A stretch of DNA of 64,000 nt from Pseudonocardia sp. (GCA_025869365.1 JAOZVV010000196.1:1-64000); one strand, 5' to 3'; positions 35,370 through 44,197 are shown, counted from the first letter of the stretch. Numbers and translations are program-made. Notes: generated by a model from the letters alone, not told the origin.

Positions 35370-36529
35370 CGGATGGTCGCCTTGCCGGCCAGCAGGGCCT
35401 TCGCGACGACGCCGCGCAGGACGTCGTTCGTCCCCTCGCCGATGGACATCAGCGGCGCGTCCCGGTAGAGCCGCTCGACCTCGAACTCGGTGGAGTAGCC
35501 GTAGCCGCCGTGGATGCGCATCGCGTCCGTCGCGCACGCCAGGGCCTGCTCGGACGCGAAGATCTTCGCCATGCCGGACTCGGTGTCCATCCGCACGCCG
35601 TCGTCCATCCGCGACGCCGCCCAGTACGTCATCAGCCGGGCCGCCTGCAGGCGCACCGCGATCTCGGCGAGCCGCATCTGCACCGCCTGGAACTCCCCGA
35701 TGGCCTGGCCGAACGCCTGCCGGTCCCGGGCGTAGCCCAGCGCCTCGTCGTAGGCGCGCTGGGCGATCCCGACGCTGCGGGCGGCGATGTTGATCCGGCC
35801 GGTCTCCAGCGAGGACAGCGCCTGCTGCAGGCCCCGCCCCTCGACGCCGCCGAGCAGCTGCGACGCGGGCACCCGGACGTCGGTCAGCACGACCTCGCAG
35901 GACTCCGTGCCCTTGTAGCCGAGCTTGCCGATGTCCTGGGTGACCTCGAAGCCGGGCGTCCCGGCCTCGATCAGCAGGACGCTCATGCCCTTGTGGGCCG
36001 GGGTCGTGGTGGTGTCCGTCTTCACCAGTACCGGCAGCGGGTCCGCGTACCGGGCGTTGGTGATCCACATCTTGGTGCCGTTGACGACGTAGTCGTCCCC
36101 GTCCCGCTTCGCCGTGGTCCGGATCCCCTGCAGGTCCGTCCCCGCACCGGGTTCGGTGAGCGCGATCCCGGTGCGGCGCTTCCCCGTGGCGAGGTCCGGC
36201 AGGTAGCGCTGCTTCTGCTCCTCGGTCCCGTGCCGGGCGAGCATGAAGCACGAGACCGAGTGGCTGCCGAGGATCCCGGCGATCCCCATCCAGCCGCGGG
36301 AGATCTCCTCGAACGTCAGGGCGAAGGACACCGTGTCCACCGCCAGGCCGCCGTACTCCTCGGGCACGGCCAGCCCGAACAGGCCGAGCTGCTTCATCCC
36401 CTCGACGATCTCGGTCGGGTAGCGGCCGGACTGCTCCCACTCCCGCGCGACCGGGACGATCTCCTTGTCCACGAAGGTCCGCAGGGTGTCGCGGTAGAGC
36501 CGCTGCTCGTCGTTCAGCTGGAAGTCCAT
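35366..36529 (-). CDS. Acyl-CoA dehydrogenase
   Basis: ATG 36529 (MDFQLNDEQRLYRDTLRTF) gives 387 residues, a normal ACAD length. FAD-contact ALTEPGAGTDLQGIRTTA, WITNARYADPLPVLVKT, GYKGTESCEVVL and the C-terminal RIHGGYGYSTEFEVERLYRDA with IGEGTNDVLR are all present. In the last motif the glutamate of the EGT triplet is the usual catalytic base. It introduces an alpha,beta double bond into an acyl-CoA. Upstream are the CoA-transferase (one-base gap) and the MaoC hydratase, so activation, dehydrogenation and hydration are encoded in order. Confidence 0.93.
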   Translation of the reverse strand: MDFQLNDEQRLYRDTLRTFVDKEIVPVAREWEQSGRYPTEIVEGMKQLGLFGLAVPEEYGGLAVDTVSFALTFEEISRGWMGIAGILGSHSVSCFMLARHGTEEQKQRYLPDLATGKRRTGIALTEPGAGTDLQGIRTTAKRDGDDYVVNGTKMWITNARYADPLPVLVKTDTTTTPAHKGMSVLLIEAGTPGFEVTQDIGKLGYKGTESCEVVLTDVRVPASQLLGGVEGRGLQQALSSLETGRINIAARSVGIAQRAYDEALGYARDRQAFGQAIGEFQAVQMRLAEIAVRLQAARLMTYWAASRMDDGVRMDTESGMAKIFASEQALACATDAMRIHGGYGYSTEFEVERLYRDAPLMSIGEGTNDVLRGVVAKALLAGKATIR

Positions 36530-36530
36530 C

Positions 36531-37736
36531 TCACGCCTTTCCCAGGGCACCGGCGTCGCGCAACGCCGCGATCTTCTCGTCGTCGTAGCCGAGCCCGCGC
36601 AGGACGGCCTCGGTGTGCTCCCCCATCGCCGGTGCGGCGCGGGTCGGCACGCGGTCCGCACCGGGCGGGCCCACGCGGACCGCGGAGCGCAGGGTCCGCA
36701 CCGTGCCGAACGTCGGATGCTCGGTCTCCGCGATCAGGTCCCGTTCGACGGTGTGCGGGTCCACCAGGGCACCCGCGACGTCGTTGATCGGCGCGCACGG
36801 GATGGACGCCGCGTACATCGGCGCCAGCCAGTCCGCGACCGTCCGGCCGCGGAAGATCTCCTCCAGCAGCGGGATGATCACCTCGCGGTTCCGGTTGCGG
36901 TCGGCGAACGTGGCGAAACGCGGGTCCTCGGCGAGGTCCCTGCGGTCCAGCACCACGGTGAGCCGCTGCCAGAACTTCTCCTTGGCGCACCCGACGACGA
37001 GCCAGCCGTCGGACGCCTCGAAGGCCTGGAACGGGATCAGCGACGGATGCGCCGAGTGGTGGGTGCGGGCCGGTTCGTAGCCCTCGGTCAGGTGCCAGGT
37101 TCCCGGATAGGTCAACAGGCTGACCGCGGTGTCGTACAGGGACACGTCGCAGTCCGTGCCGACGCCGTCCCGGCGCGCGCCGTGGATGGCCGCCAGCAGC
37201 GAGATCGCCGCGACGTACCCACCGCTGTAGTCGACGAGTGAGAGTCCGGTCTTCTGCGGCGCGCCGCCGGGCTCCCCGGTCAGCGACATCCACCCGCCGA
37301 GCGCCTGCAGCACGTAGTCGTACCCGGGTTCGCGCGACCGCGGCCCGGTCATCCCGAAGCCGGTGAGCGAGCAGCAGACGATCGCCGGGTTGACGTCCTT
37401 CAGGTCCGCGTACCGGATCCCGAGCTTCTCCGGGACGTCGCCGCGCAGGTTGGAGTAGACCGCGTCCGCGCCGCGCACGAGGTCGTGGAACACCTCGCGT
37501 CCCTCGGGTGTGCGGATGTCCAGGGTGATCGAGGACTTGTCCCGGTTGAAGGACTGGAAGAACAGCGAGTCCCCGTCCTCCGCGTACGGCGGCACGGCCC
37601 GGCCGACGTCCCCGCCCACCGACGGGTCCTCGACCTTGATGATCTCCGCGCCGAGCTCGGCGAGGTGCATGGAGCCGAACGGGCCGGCCCCGTACTGCTC
37701 GAGGGAGACGATCCGGATGTCCTCCAGCGGCCTCAC
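36531..37736 (-). CDS. Class III CoA-transferase (CaiB/BaiF family)
   Basis: GTG 37736 overlaps the MaoC stop by four bases. The 401-residue product has PLEDIRIVSLEQYGAGPFGS, LAELGAEIIKVEDP, FFQSFNRDKSSITLDIR, CCSLTGFGMTGPRSREPGYD and GTDCDVSLYDTAVSLL, where the Asp (about residue 202) is the catalytic carboxylate of formyl-CoA-transferase-like enzymes. It moves CoA from a donor, often succinyl-CoA, to a carboxylic acid. In this operon it would activate the acid released by the amidase. Confidence 0.92.
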   Translation of the reverse strand: MRPLEDIRIVSLEQYGAGPFGSMHLAELGAEIIKVEDPSVGGDVGRAVPPYAEDGDSLFFQSFNRDKSSITLDIRTPEGREVFHDLVRGADAVYSNLRGDVPEKLGIRYADLKDVNPAIVCCSLTGFGMTGPRSREPGYDYVLQALGGWMSLTGEPGGAPQKTGLSLVDYSGGYVAAISLLAAIHGARRDGVGTDCDVSLYDTAVSLLTYPGTWHLTEGYEPARTHHSAHPSLIPFQAFEASDGWLVVGCAKEKFWQRLTVVLDRRDLAEDPRFATFADRNRNREVIIPLLEEIFRGRTVADWLAPMYAASIPCAPINDVAGALVDPHTVERDLIAETEHPTFGTVRTLRSAVRVGPPGADRVPTRAAPAMGEHTEAVLRGLGYDDEKIAALRDAGALGKA

Positions 37737-38260
37737 CGGGAGTTGTCCAGGGTGAGTGGTTCCGCGGCCTCCGGGAAGAGCGATCGGCCGGCCTCCGAAC
37801 CCTGTTTGTGCACGTAGAAGGTGCGCTTGAAGGTGAGGACCTCGACGGCGTCCTGGTTCAGCGTGCGGGTCCGGATCGTCACCAGCCCGGCGTGCGGGCG
37901 GCTCCCGGACTCGCGCTTGTCCAGCACGATGGACTCGGACCAGATCGTGTCCCCGGCGAACACCGGGGCCGTCAGCCTCAGCTCGTCCACGCCGAGGTTG
38001 GCGAACGCGTTCTGCGTGGTGTCGGTGACCGACTGGCCCATCGCGATCGCGATGGTCAGCGGCGAGGCGACCAGCATCCGCCCGAACTCCGACGACGCCC
38101 CCACCTGGGCGTTGAAGTGCGCCTGGTTGGTGTTCATCGTCAGCAGCGTGAACCAGGTGTTGTCCGCCTCGGTGATCGTGCGACCGAGGGGGTGCCGATA
38201 GACGTCCCCGATCTCGAAGTCCTCGTAGAACCGTCCCTGCCAACCGGGCCGTACGGCCAT
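37733..38260 (-). CDS. MaoC-like hydratase/dehydratase
   Basis: ATG 38260 (MAVRPGWQGRFYEDFEIGDV) gives 175 residues with a single hot-dog domain. GRTITEADNTWFTLLTMNTNQAHFN contains the Asp and His of the hydratase-2 active site, as in mesaconyl-CoA hydratase-like proteins, and ASPLTIAIAMG continues the fold. It hydrates a 2-enoyl-CoA, likely a dicarboxylic one such as mesaconyl-CoA. It is promoter-proximal in the MaoC-CoA-transferase-ACAD-amidase operon, 44 bases from a GntR-type operator. Confidence 0.88.
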   Translation of the reverse strand: MAVRPGWQGRFYEDFEIGDVYRHPLGRTITEADNTWFTLLTMNTNQAHFNAQVGASSEFGRMLVASPLTIAIAMGQSVTDTTQNAFANLGVDELRLTAPVFAGDTIWSESIVLDKRESGSRPHAGLVTIRTRTLNQDAVEVLTFKRTFYVHKQGSEAGRSLFPEAAEPLTLDNSR

Positions 38261-38297
38261 GCCGTCCTCAACTCCTTCGTCCGCTATCGCCCCAGGC

Positions 38298-38316
38298 TAA
38301 AACGTCTGACATTTGC
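38298..38316. promoter_or_regulatory. GntR/FadR-type operator upstream of the MaoC operon
   Basis: TAAAACGTCTGACATTTGC carries the GTCTGAC core (38304-38310) and shares ten consecutive bases with the site at 39821. It lies 44 bases upstream of the MaoC ATG, where a promoter is expected. Confidence 0.65.
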
Positions 38317-38319
38317 CGG

Positions 38320-39717
38320 TCAAGTGCGCTCGATATCCTCGAGCCGTCGATCGGTGGTGCGCTCGCCGAAGATTCCGAGCACCAGACCCATCAGCAGCGC
38401 GGCCGCGGCGAGGTAGACGTAGACGGCGACGATGCCCGAGGCCGTGAAGAGCGCGGCGACGAGGACGCCCCCGAGCACCCCGGCGAGGCGACCGGAACCG
38501 TTCGCGATCCCCGAGCCGAGACCGCGCAGGTGCAGCGGGAAGACCTCGGCGATGTAGGTGTAGAGGACGGCGACACCGGTCTGCATCAGCATCGCCGCCC
38601 CGAAGCCGCAGACGATGATCGCGACCGGGCTGTCCACCAGACCGAACAGCAGCAGGAGCACCGCGACCGCGCACTGCAGGACCAGCACGACGCTGCGGCG
38701 CTCGAACCGGTCGATCACGGGCATCGCCAGGAGCGCGCCCGGGACCGCGGCGATCGCGAGGATCGACGAGAACGTGAGGCTCTGCGCCGTCGAGTAGCCG
38801 CGCTCCACCAGCAGCGTCGGCACCCAGGAGCTGAAGCCGTAGAACGAGAGGATCAGGAAGACACAGGCCCCGGCCGCCACGACCGTGCGGCGCAGCATCG
38901 CGCCGCGGAGCAGTTCGGTCAGCCGGCCGGGGACCACCGGCCGGTCCGGCACGGGCGCCGGCAGCGGCTCCCCGGTCCTGCGCTCGGCCTGCGTCTCCAT
39001 CCCCGCGATCAGCGCCTCGTCGTCCGGCCGGACGGCCTTGCCCTGCGCCGCCCGCCAGCGGACGGACTCCGGCAGCACCCTGAACGCGACGAGGCCGCCG
39101 ACCGCGCCGAGCGCCCCGACGACGAAGATCCACCGCCAGGCGCCCTCACCCGACGGGACGACGAGCCGCGCGACCCAGGCCGCGATCGGCACGCCGGCGA
39201 GCCCGATCGCCAGCAACAGCGCCTGGTAGCGCCCGCGCAGCGAGCGCGGGAACATCTCACTCACCCACACCAGCAGCACCCCGGTCATCGCCTGCAGGCC
39301 GAACCCGGTGAGCACGCGCAGCGCGCCGAGCATCCACGGGCCGTTCGACACCGCACTGAGCAGCGAGAACAGGGAGTAGAACAGAACCGCGGCGATCAGC
39401 ACCGGACGCCTGCCGATCCGGTCGGACAGCCGCCCGCCGACGATCGCGCCCGCGAACATGCCGACGAACCCGGCCGAGGTGATCGCGCCGACCTCGCCGA
39501 TCGTCAGGCCCCACTCCGTCCGCAGGGCGGGGGCGGCGTAGGCGAAGGAGTTGAGGTCGACGAGATCGAAGACGAACAGGAAGCCGAGCAGCCCGATCCA
39601 GCGGCGGTGGGTCGGGGTGATCACCGGGATGCGGTCGAGCCGGGCCGCGAGGTCGATCCCGGCCGGGGTCCCTGTCAGGCCCCCGGCGGGCGGTATCGAG
39701 GCGGATTCGGGCGACAT
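38320..39717 (-). CDS. MFS transporter (AAHS/sugar-porter type)
   Basis: ATG 39717 with GAGGAG upstream; 465 residues and about 12 membrane helices. HRRWIGLLGFLFVFDLVDLN is the first helix. GGRLSDRIGRRPVLIAAVLF is the loop 2-3 signature and PESVRWRAAQGKAVRPDDE the central loop, as in aromatic-acid:H+ symporters and sugar porters. It would import the carboxylate or amide consumed by the island. The divergent GntR gene shares its 203-base intergenic region, which holds one GTC-N-GAC operator. Confidence 0.9.
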   Translation of the reverse strand: MSPESASIPPAGGLTGTPAGIDLAARLDRIPVITPTHRRWIGLLGFLFVFDLVDLNSFAYAAPALRTEWGLTIGEVGAITSAGFVGMFAGAIVGGRLSDRIGRRPVLIAAVLFYSLFSLLSAVSNGPWMLGALRVLTGFGLQAMTGVLLVWVSEMFPRSLRGRYQALLLAIGLAGVPIAAWVARLVVPSGEGAWRWIFVVGALGAVGGLVAFRVLPESVRWRAAQGKAVRPDDEALIAGMETQAERRTGEPLPAPVPDRPVVPGRLTELLRGAMLRRTVVAAGACVFLILSFYGFSSWVPTLLVERGYSTAQSLTFSSILAIAAVPGALLAMPVIDRFERRSVVLVLQCAVAVLLLLFGLVDSPVAIIVCGFGAAMLMQTGVAVLYTYIAEVFPLHLRGLGSGIANGSGRLAGVLGGVLVAALFTASGIVAVYVYLAAAALLMGLVLGIFGERTTDRRLEDIERT

Positions 39718-39759
39718 GGAGCACTCCTCACCGCGCGCAGCGGTGCGCGCTCGCGTCTC

Positions 39760-39781
39760 CCCCGCGCACCGACGCGCGGGG
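39760..39781. other. GC-rich hairpin in the transporter leader
   Basis: CCCCGCGC (39760-39767) and GCGCGGGG (39774-39781) form a perfect 8-bp stem around ACCGAC, between the GntR-type operator and the MFS start. It could act as a 5' UTR structure or as another CGCG-type repeat. Confidence 0.35.
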
Positions 39782-39820
39782 AGCCACGACCGGGTCCACG
39801 CCCGGTCACCCGAGGCACGC

Positions 39821-39838
39821 TAAACGTCTGACACTTGT
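39821..39838. promoter_or_regulatory. GntR/FadR-type operator in the divergent MFS-GntR region
   Basis: TAAACGTCTGACACTTGT has the GTCTGAC core at 39826-39832. Its position between the divergent transporter and regulator genes is the classic autoregulatory arrangement. Confidence 0.65.
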
Positions 39839-39920
39839 CGAGCAACCCCCGTACGGCCATCGGGTGCGGGTAGGCTGCCGGGACGACGCACCACGTCAGA
39901 CCGGAATGTGAGCCCTCCCC

Positions 39921-40802
39921 ATGACCCCTCCCCCGACTCCCGAGCCCCGGCTCTCCGACGCCGTAGCGGCGTCGGAGGGACCGCCGCCCGCGGAGAAGGC
40001 CGCTCCCGCGAAGCGCGGCTCCGCGCCATCGGCCCGCCTGCGGGTGCAGCGGGTCCGGCCCGCCTACCGGCAGGTGGCCGACGAGCTGCGCTCCCAGATC
40101 ATGCGCGGCGCGCTGGGCCCCGGTGAGCGGCTGCCGAGCGAGGCCGAGCTGAGCCGGGCGTTCGGGGTCAGCCGCAGCACCGTCCGCGAGGCGCTGCGCG
40201 CGCTGACCAGCCAGCACCTCATCGAGACGCTGCGGGGCGTGCAGGGTGGATCGTTCGTCGCAGCCCCGGACCCCACCCGTGTCGTCGAGGACGTCGGCAG
40301 CGCGCTGGGCGTCCTCGTCGCGACGCCGTACCTGCAGCTCGAGGACCTGCTCGAGGCCCGGCTGCTGCTGGAGCCCGCCGCGGCCCGACTCGCCGCGCAA
40401 CGGGCGGACGCGGAGACCGTCGACGCCGTCCGGGCCGCCGCGAACGCGCCCCGGGACCCGCAGGACCCGAGCGGGTTCGTCCCGCACCTGGACTTCCACA
40501 CCACGGTCCTCATGGCCACCGGGAACCTGATGTTCACGATGATGGGTCAGCCGGTGAGCGACGTCCTGCGCACCCAGCTGGACCGGGACACCGTCGCCCG
40601 CCGCGAGTGGGACGAGGTCGACGAGTGCCACCGGGTGATCGCCGAGCACATCGCGGCCGGGGAGGCCGAGGCCGCCGAGGACACCATGCGCAGCCACCTG
40701 CTGGACCTGCGGGGCCTCTACGAACGGGCGGCCTCCTGGCGGACCGCCCGGACCGAGGCCCGGGTCAGGGCGCGGGACGGGGAGAACGGGGACCGGACAT
40801 GA
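39921..40802 (+). CDS. GntR-family regulator, FadR/FCD subfamily
   Basis: ATG 39921 gives 293 residues. A disordered Pro/Ala-rich N-terminus (1-45) precedes the winged helix (about 46-115: RQVADELRSQIMRGALGPGE, LSRAFGVSRSTVREALRALT). The FCD effector domain follows, with the acidic/His metal site residues in LLEARLLLEPAAARLAA, HLDFHTTVLMATGN and ECHRVIAEHIAAGE. FCD regulators respond to carboxylic acids. Three matching palindromes within 7 kb suggest it controls the transporter and both catabolic operons. The stop overlaps the next ATG (ATGA). Confidence 0.92.
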   Translation: MTPPPTPEPRLSDAVAASEGPPPAEKAAPAKRGSAPSARLRVQRVRPAYRQVADELRSQIMRGALGPGERLPSEAELSRAFGVSRSTVREALRALTSQHLIETLRGVQGGSFVAAPDPTRVVEDVGSALGVLVATPYLQLEDLLEARLLLEPAAARLAAQRADAETVDAVRAAANAPRDPQDPSGFVPHLDFHTTVLMATGNLMFTMMGQPVSDVLRTQLDRDTVARREWDEVDECHRVIAEHIAAGEAEAAEDTMRSHLLDLRGLYERAASWRTARTEARVRARDGENGDRT

Positions 40803-41431
40803 CCTACGGCGAGCCCACGGACCACACCTACGCCCGGGCGGGCCTCGGCGCCTCGTTCCGGCGCGGCGCGCGGCCGGCGATCGTCGTCGTCGACCTGAGC
40901 AACGGGTTCACGGACCCGGAGCACCCGCTCGGCGCGGATCTGACCGACGTCGTCTCGGCCACCGCCGCCCTGGTCGAGGCGGGACGGCCGGCGGGGGTGC
41001 CGGTCGTCTACACGACGGTCGCCTACACCCCGGCGGACCTCGGGTCGGTCGTCTGGCTGCAGAAGGCCCCGGGGCTGGCCGCGCTGCCCGCGGGCTCGCC
41101 GGCCATCGAGATCGACGCCCGGCTCCCCCGCACGGACGCGGACCACGTCGTCACCAAGAAGGGCGCGTCCGCCTTCTTCGGCACCGGCCTGGCCGCGCTG
41201 CTGGCCGGGCTGCGGGTGGACACCGTCCTGGTCTGCGGCGCGACGACCAGCGGCTGTGTCCGGGCGACGGTCGTGGACGCGCTGCAGTCCGGGTTCCCGG
41301 TGCTCGTCCCGCGGGAGTGCGTGGGGGACCGCGCGGGAGGCCCGCACGAGGCGAGCCTCTTCGACATCCAGGCGAAGTACGGCGACGTCGTGGACCTCAC
41401 CGAGGCGATCGAGTACCTCAAGGGCCTCTGA
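40799..41431 (+). CDS. Isochorismatase-fold amidohydrolase (N-carbamoylsarcosine/maleamate amidase-like)
   Basis: ATG 40799 is coupled to the GntR stop. The 210-residue protein has the Asp-Lys-Cys catalytic triad: Asp32 in IVVVDLSNGFTDPEH, Lys120/121 in HVVTKKGASAFFGT and Cys153 in GATTSGCVRATVVDA, with the cis-peptide before Cys. DLSNGFTDP plus long active-site loops resemble N-carbamoylsarcosine amidase and maleamate amidohydrolase, which hydrolyse a linear amide or carbamoyl group. It is likely a second amide-hydrolysing step of the island. RutB, the partner of RutA in E. coli, belongs to the same fold. Confidence 0.88.
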   Translation: MTYGEPTDHTYARAGLGASFRRGARPAIVVVDLSNGFTDPEHPLGADLTDVVSATAALVEAGRPAGVPVVYTTVAYTPADLGSVVWLQKAPGLAALPAGSPAIEIDARLPRTDADHVVTKKGASAFFGTGLAALLAGLRVDTVLVCGATTSGCVRATVVDALQSGFPVLVPRECVGDRAGGPHEASLFDIQAKYGDVVDLTEAIEYLKGL

Positions 41432-42934
41432 CTAGCTCTTCTTCTCCCGCCACACCCGCTCGAACGGCAGCCGCCAGGCGTTGGGCGCGATCAGCTGGTG
41501 GATCGCGTTCGGCCCCCACGTGCCCTGCGGGTACATCTTCACCGGCGGCGGGTCCTCGAGCAGCAGCGCCGAGCGGTCCCAGAGGGACTCGATGCCGTCC
41601 GCCGTGGTGAACAGGGTGTGGTCACCGCGCATCGCGTCCAGGATCAGTCGCTCGTAGGCCTCCAGGACGTCCCCGGCCCGCTCCGTCTCCTGGGTGGAGA
41701 ACTGCATGGAGAGCTTCTCCAGCCGCATCCCCGGCCCGGGGCGCTTGCCGTAGAAGGAGAGCGACACCCGGGAGGACTCGGCGAGGTCGAACGTCAGGTG
41801 GTCCGGGCCCTGGGACCCGACCCCCGAGCCGGCGGGGAACATCGTCCGCGGCGCCTCCTTGAAGGCGATCGAGATGATGCGCATGCCCTCGGCCATCTTC
41901 TTGCCCGTGCGCAGGTAGAAGGGCGTGCCGGCCCACCGCCAGTTGTCGATGCCGACCTTGAGGGCGATGAACGTCTCGGTCTCGGAGTCCCGGCTGACCC
42001 CCTCCTCCTCGCGGTAGCCGCCGTACTGGCCGCGCACGACGTCGCTCGGGTGGATCGGCAGCATCGAGCGGAAGACCTTGTTCTTCTCCTCGCTGATCGC
42101 GCGCGGCTCCAGCGCGGTCGGCGGCTCCATCGCGACGAACGCCAGCACCTGCAGCAGGTGGGTCACGACCATGTCCTTGTACGCGCCGGTGGCCTCGTAG
42201 AAGTTCGCGCGCTGGTCCAGCCCGAGCGTCTCCGGGATGTCGATCTGCACGTGGTCGATGAAGTTGCGGTTCCAGATCGGCTCGAACAGCCCGTTGGCGA
42301 AGCGGAACGCGAGGATGTTCTGCGCCGCCTCCTTGCCCAGGAAGTGGTCGATCCGGAAGATCTGCGACTCGTCGAACACCTCGTGCACGAACGCGTTGAG
42401 GGTGATGGCGCTGGCCAGGTCGTTGCCGAACGGCTTCTCCATCACCACCCGGGCGCGGGTCACGAGGTCCGCGTCCCGCAGCATCGTGATGACGGCCTGG
42501 GCGGCCTTCGGCGGCACCGAGAGGTAGTGCAGCCGCAGCGCGTCGTCCCCGAGCAGGGCCTCGGCCTCCTTGACCGCGCTGGTCAGGGCCTCCGGCCCGG
42601 CGCCCTGCGGGACGTAGGTGAGCCGGTCCGAGAACTTCGCCCACGTCTCGTCGTCCATCGCGTGGGTGCCGAAGCTGGCGATCGCCGCGCGGGCCAGGGT
42701 GCGGAAGTCCTCGGTGGTGATGTCCTCCATCGCGGTGCCGACCACCCGGATGTCCGGCGCGAGCGAGGACTGCATCAGATACGCCATGCCCGGGATGAGC
42801 TTGCGCTTCGCCAGGTCCCCGGTGGCGCCGAAGAGCACGATGACGTGCGGGGCGAGCTTTTCCTGTTCACGCATGTGGGGCCGTCCGCTCGGGTCCGGAT
42901 AGGAGATGGTCTGGGGACGACGGTTCTCGGCCAC
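41432..42934 (-). CDS. zwf: Glucose-6-phosphate 1-dehydrogenase
   Basis: GTG 42934 has AGGAGGA at 8-base spacing (VAENRRPQTISYPDPSGRPH); an ATG at 42874 is an alternative. The 500-residue protein has the cofactor loop FGATGDLAKRKLIPG, EKPFGNDLASA and the substrate signature RIDHFLGKEAAQNILAFRF, plus WRWAGTPFYLRTGKKM. It oxidises glucose-6-phosphate to 6-phosphogluconolactone, making NADPH. No tal, gnd or opcA neighbours are present, so this is probably an additional Zwf copy. NADPH supply for oxygenases nearby is a reasonable guess. Confidence 0.93.
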   Translation of the reverse strand: MAENRRPQTISYPDPSGRPHMREQEKLAPHVIVLFGATGDLAKRKLIPGMAYLMQSSLAPDIRVVGTAMEDITTEDFRTLARAAIASFGTHAMDDETWAKFSDRLTYVPQGAGPEALTSAVKEAEALLGDDALRLHYLSVPPKAAQAVITMLRDADLVTRARVVMEKPFGNDLASAITLNAFVHEVFDESQIFRIDHFLGKEAAQNILAFRFANGLFEPIWNRNFIDHVQIDIPETLGLDQRANFYEATGAYKDMVVTHLLQVLAFVAMEPPTALEPRAISEEKNKVFRSMLPIHPSDVVRGQYGGYREEEGVSRDSETETFIALKVGIDNWRWAGTPFYLRTGKKMAEGMRIISIAFKEAPRTMFPAGSGVGSQGPDHLTFDLAESSRVSLSFYGKRPGPGMRLEKLSMQFSTQETERAGDVLEAYERLILDAMRGDHTLFTTADGIESLWDRSALLLEDPPPVKMYPQGTWGPNAIHQLIAPNAWRLPFERVWREKKS

Positions 42935-43070
42935 TCTCGATCCTCCTGCGGACGTCGGAATGTGGGCGCGGAAAACCCGTCGGAACCATACCGAGTTCCC
43001 GGACGGATCTCGTGACGACGAGGTGACGGCGGCGAGGCGGTACGGGAGCGGCCCGGCATCGGCCTGCCGC

Positions 43071-43322
43071 TCAGGCCACGTCCGCCTGCCGGCCCGTCCA
43101 CTCGACGAAGATCTCGTCGCTGAACCGGCGCTCCAGCGCCTCCGCGTCCGGCGCCCAGGCGTCCCAGGCATCGCAGGGGTACTCGTCCGCCACCGAGATC
43201 CGGATGCGGAACCCGCCCACGGCCGCCTCCGGCGAGACCACGACGAACATCCCCTCGTACCGCCCCGCGATGATCTTCCCGATCTCGTGGACCCGGACGT
43301 CCGGTCTCGGCGTGCCCGTCAC
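43071..43322 (-). CDS. Hypothetical protein (83 aa)
   Basis: GTG 43322 overlaps the preceding stop (GTGA). The 83-residue product has alternating strands (DVRVHEIGKIIAGRYEGMFV, GGFRIRISVADEY) and two Trp-containing turns (CDAWDAWAPD). No motif is recognised. Coupled to the 78-residue gene upstream, it probably works with it; both appear to be small cytoplasmic proteins of unknown role. Confidence 0.55.
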   Translation of the reverse strand: MTGTPRPDVRVHEIGKIIAGRYEGMFVVVSPEAAVGGFRIRISVADEYPCDAWDAWAPDAEALERRFSDEIFVEWTGRQADVA

Positions 43323-43555
43323 CGGGAGACCGTATCGGGGCCGGGACGGTCCACGAACTTCAGCGTCATGGCCAGGTAGTCCCGCAGCGCGACGGTGTGC
43401 GGTGCCCGCTTGTGCTCGAGCCAGACCCGGTTGGCCGTCTCGGGACCCATCCCCCGGGACCGCGCGACGACGACCGCGATCTCGACGTCGTCGATCTCGC
43501 GGCCGGCGAGCAGCGCGAGCTGGCGTACCAGCTCGTGCGCGCGCCCGTCGTCCAC
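43319..43555 (-). CDS. Hypothetical protein (78 aa)
   Basis: GTG 43555 begins a 78-residue, mainly helical protein (AHELVRQLALLAGREIDDVE, RVWLEHKRAPHTVALRDYLA). A poor Shine-Dalgarno is seen. I do not recognise the family. It is the first gene of a two-gene unit with the 83-residue protein, downstream of the HxlR gene on the same strand. Confidence 0.5.
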   Translation of the reverse strand: MDDGRAHELVRQLALLAGREIDDVEIAVVVARSRGMGPETANRVWLEHKRAPHTVALRDYLAMTLKFVDRPGPDTVSR

Positions 43556-43627
43556 GAGCCCATCGTCCCGGCCCGGACCGACAGGAACGGCGCGGTGCGG
43601 CCTGCCGTGGGGTGGCTGCCGGAACGG

Positions 43628-44140
43628 TCAGCGCAGGGGCTGCAGCAGCCGGTGCGGTGAGGCCAGCGCGACGCTCACCGCGTTCGCCCCCTCGCCGGGC
43701 GCCTCGAACCCCGGGCCCGGGGACATCACCGTGTCCCCCACCGGCACGCCCTGCCCGCACGCCGAGCAGGAACCCACCGGGTCCACCGCACCGCCGCACC
43801 CGGCGTGTGTGAAGAGCCGGCGCGGGCCGCGCGGGCCGTAGTGCGTGTCCCCCCACTCGGCGAGCGTCCGGACCACCGGCCAGAGCCCGAGGCCCTTCGC
43901 GGTGAGCGCGTAGACGGGCCGGGTACCGGTCCCGCGCTCCAGCACCCCCTCGCCCACCAGGAAGTCCAGCCGCTCGGCGAGCACCGCCCGCGGGATGCGC
44001 AGGTGCGCCGAGAAGTCACTGAACCGCCGGACGCCGAAGAACGCGTCCCGCACGATCAGCAACGACCACCGCTCGCCCACGACCTCCAGCGCCCGCGCCA
44101 CCGAACAGGACTGCTGCGTGTACTCGCGGGGAAGGGCCAT
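43628..44140 (-). CDS. HxlR-family transcriptional regulator with C-terminal CxxC
   Basis: ATG 44140 (MALPREYTQQSCSVARALEV) starts 170 residues. CSVARALEVVGERWSLLIVRDAF with the near-N-terminal Cys12, FSDFSAHLRIPRAVLAERL and the wing are HxlR. The extended C-terminus (THAGCGGAVDPVGSCSACGQ) carries four Cys that could bind zinc, a variant common in actinobacteria. It is divergent from the DHA2 exporter, with an inverted repeat TGGTTCG-N5-CGAACCA between them. It probably represses that exporter, releasing it on Cys modification or ligand binding. Confidence 0.9.
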   Translation of the reverse strand: MALPREYTQQSCSVARALEVVGERWSLLIVRDAFFGVRRFSDFSAHLRIPRAVLAERLDFLVGEGVLERGTGTRPVYALTAKGLGLWPVVRTLAEWGDTHYGPRGPRRLFTHAGCGGAVDPVGSCSACGQGVPVGDTVMSPGPGFEAPGEGANAVSVALASPHRLLQPLR

Positions 44141-44158
44141 GTGCACATCCTGCCACAA

Positions 44159-44177
44159 TGGTTCGGTGAACGAACCA
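44159..44177. promoter_or_regulatory. HxlR operator candidate
   Basis: TGGTTCG and CGAACCA are perfect inverted arms separated by GTGAA in the 57-base gap between hxlR and the MFS exporter. Its position allows control of both genes. Confidence 0.6.
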
Positions 44178-44197
44178 AGGTGTGTTAGCGTCCGCGG

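Noticed and set aside
42935-43070. Possible small gene between zwf and the 83-residue protein
   Set aside because: No frame with a start, ribosome site and sensible composition was found.
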